A DNA stretch of 64,000 nucleotides, from contig NZ_JAGWCB010000007.1 of the NCBI RefSeq assembly GCF_020387415.1, positions 248,001 to 312,000 of the forward strand, given 5' to 3'. The DNA comes from Ideonella benzenivorans. Its GTDB lineage: Bacteria; Pseudomonadota; Gammaproteobacteria; Burkholderiales; Burkholderiaceae_C. The number at the start of each line of letters is the position of its first letter. The first letter of the stretch is position 1. The position numbers and the translations under genes were made by a program. Below are positions 62,977-64,000 of this stretch, in pieces. The notes beneath the pieces were generated by a model, which saw only the letters and a program-made list of their open reading frames with translations, did not search any database and was not told where the DNA came from.

Positions 62977-64000
62977 GCCGCCTTCTCCTGCGAGGAAGTG
63001 GAGGGAGGGGTGGCGCGGGGGCGGTTCTTGAAGAAGCCGCGCACCACCATGTAGAAGACCGGGATGAAGATCAGCCCCAGCACCGTGGCGGTGACCATGC
63101 CCCCCAGCACGCCGGTGCCGATGGCCCGCCGGCTGCCGGAGGCCGCGCCGGTGGCGATGGCCAGCGGCAGCACGCCCAAGCCGAAGGCCAGCGAGGTCAT
63201 CACGATCGGGCGCAGCCGCAGCTTGATCGCCTGCAGGGTCGCTTCCAGCAGGTCCATGCCCTCGTCGTGCAGCTTCTGGGCGAACTCCACGATCAGGATG
63301 GCGTTCTTGGCCGACAGACCGACGGTGGTGAGCAGGCCGATCTGGAAGTAGACGTCGTTGTGCAGCCCCGCCAGCCAGGTGGCCAGCACCGCACCGATGA
63401 CCCCCAGTGGCACCACCAGCATCACCGAGAACGGCACCGACCAGCTTTCATACAGCGCGGCCAGGCACAGGAACACGAACAGGATGGACAGGGCATACAG
63501 CGCCGGCGCCTGCGAGCCCGACAGGCGCTCCTGGTAACTCTGGCCCGCCCATTCGTAGGTGATGCCTTTGGGCAGGGTGGCGGCGATGCGCTCGATCTCG
63601 GCCATGGCGGTGCCGGTGCTGACGCCGGCGGCGGGCGAGCCAACGATCTCGAACGAGGACATGCCGCTGTAGCGCTCGAGTTTGGCCGGGCCGCTGCTCC
63701 AGGCGGCGGTGGCAAAGGCGCTGAACGGCACCATGCCGCCGCTGCTGTTGCGCACGTACCAGTGGTTCAGGTCCTGCGGCTGCATGCGGTAGGGCGCATC
63801 CCCCTGCATGTAGACCTTCTTGACCCGCGACTTGTTGATGAAGTCGTTGACGTAGGCGCCCCCCAGTGCAATCGACAGCGTGTTGTTCACGTCATCGGTG
63901 GAGAGGCCCAGGGCCGCGGTCTTGCTGTCGTCGACGGTGATCTGCAGCTGCGCGGCATCGTCCAGGCCGCTGGGGCGCACCTGGGTCAGCAGGGGGCTTT
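62973..64000 (-). CDS. RND efflux pump inner-membrane subunit, AcrB/HAE-1 type (partial, N-terminus off right edge)
   Basis: The visible 341 residues are the C-terminal third of a roughly 1,040-aa pump. The frame is open to the right edge, where it reads [18 protein letters not shown], matching AcrB. Further blocks are [55 protein letters not shown] and [14 protein letters not shown]. The periplasmic adaptor gene is not visible and is probably beyond the edge. Confidence 0.95.
   Translation of the reverse strand, partial: SPLLTQVRPSGLDDAAQLQITVDDSKTAALGLSTDDVNNTLSIALGGAYVNDFINKSRVKKVYMQGDAPYRMQPQDLNHWYVRNSSGGMVPFSAFATAAWSSGPAKLERYSGMSSFEIVGSPAAGVSTGTAMAEIERIAATLPKGITYEWAGQSYQERLSGSQAPALYALSILFVFLCLAALYESWSVPFSVMLVVPLGVIGAVLATWLAGLHNDVYFQIGLLTTVGLSAKNAILIVEFAQKLHDEGMDLLEATLQAIKLRLRPIVMTSLAFGLGVLPLAIATGAASGSRRAIGTGVLGGMVTATVLGLIFIPVFYMVVRGFFKNRPRATPPSTSSQEKAA

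Overview
The window is GC-rich, densely coding DNA (about 70% G+C in most lines) with many stop/start overlaps of the ATGA type. Protein families and codon use suggest a betaproteobacterium of the order Burkholderiales; this is inference, since no rRNA or marker gene is present. No tRNA, rRNA, CRISPR array or transposase was seen.

Region 1 (1-15460) looks like a cell-wall peptide scavenging locus. A leftward operon (D-amino acid dehydrogenase, serine hydrolase, LD-carboxypeptidase, peptide-binding protein) diverges from a rightward one (lipoprotein muramoyl-alanine amidase, complete Dpp/Opp-type ABC transporter, zinc M14-type hydrolase). A TonB-dependent receptor and a PBP4-type carboxypeptidase follow, separated by a (ACCCCC)7 tract. 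Together they could release, import and degrade murein stem peptides, feeding D-alanine to oxidation. A diguanylate cyclase and an MFS exporter come next (15532-18122).

Region 2 (18163-34677) is a cobalamin island. A B12 riboswitch precedes 18 co-directional, mostly overlapping genes: a CbiM-like metal permease, corrin-ring enzymes of the oxygen-independent type (CbiX, CbiD, CbiG plus methyltransferases), a CobE/CbiG-C domain fused to BluB, a 2Fe-2S ferredoxin, the nucleotide-loop and side-chain enzymes, BtuF and CobQ. The precorrin-6A reductase, CbiA/CobB, CobT and BtuR are not in the window.

Region 3 (34750-50334) is accessory. It holds a lower-GC GSCFA/SGNH pair, an AraC/SDR divergent pair, a DUF2779 protein and two small Rieske proteins. 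The Rieske genes lie on either side of a stretch that includes a three-gene overlapping operon of lower GC: an unknown 441-aa protein, a Tdp1/PLD-like HKN protein and a SNF2 helicase. That operon is the best candidate for an undescribed, possibly anti-phage system. An alcohol dehydrogenase/LysR pair and a Fic protein with a palindromic operator complete the region.

Region 4 (50449-64000) contains tandem DEAD-box helicases (RhlE-like, DbpA), an EamA transporter with a divergent LysR regulator, a PaiB-like protein, a decayed DUF1345 pseudogene, a heterodimeric ABC exporter with one degenerate half, an EmrB-type MFS pump, and an RND/outer-membrane efflux pair cut by the right edge.
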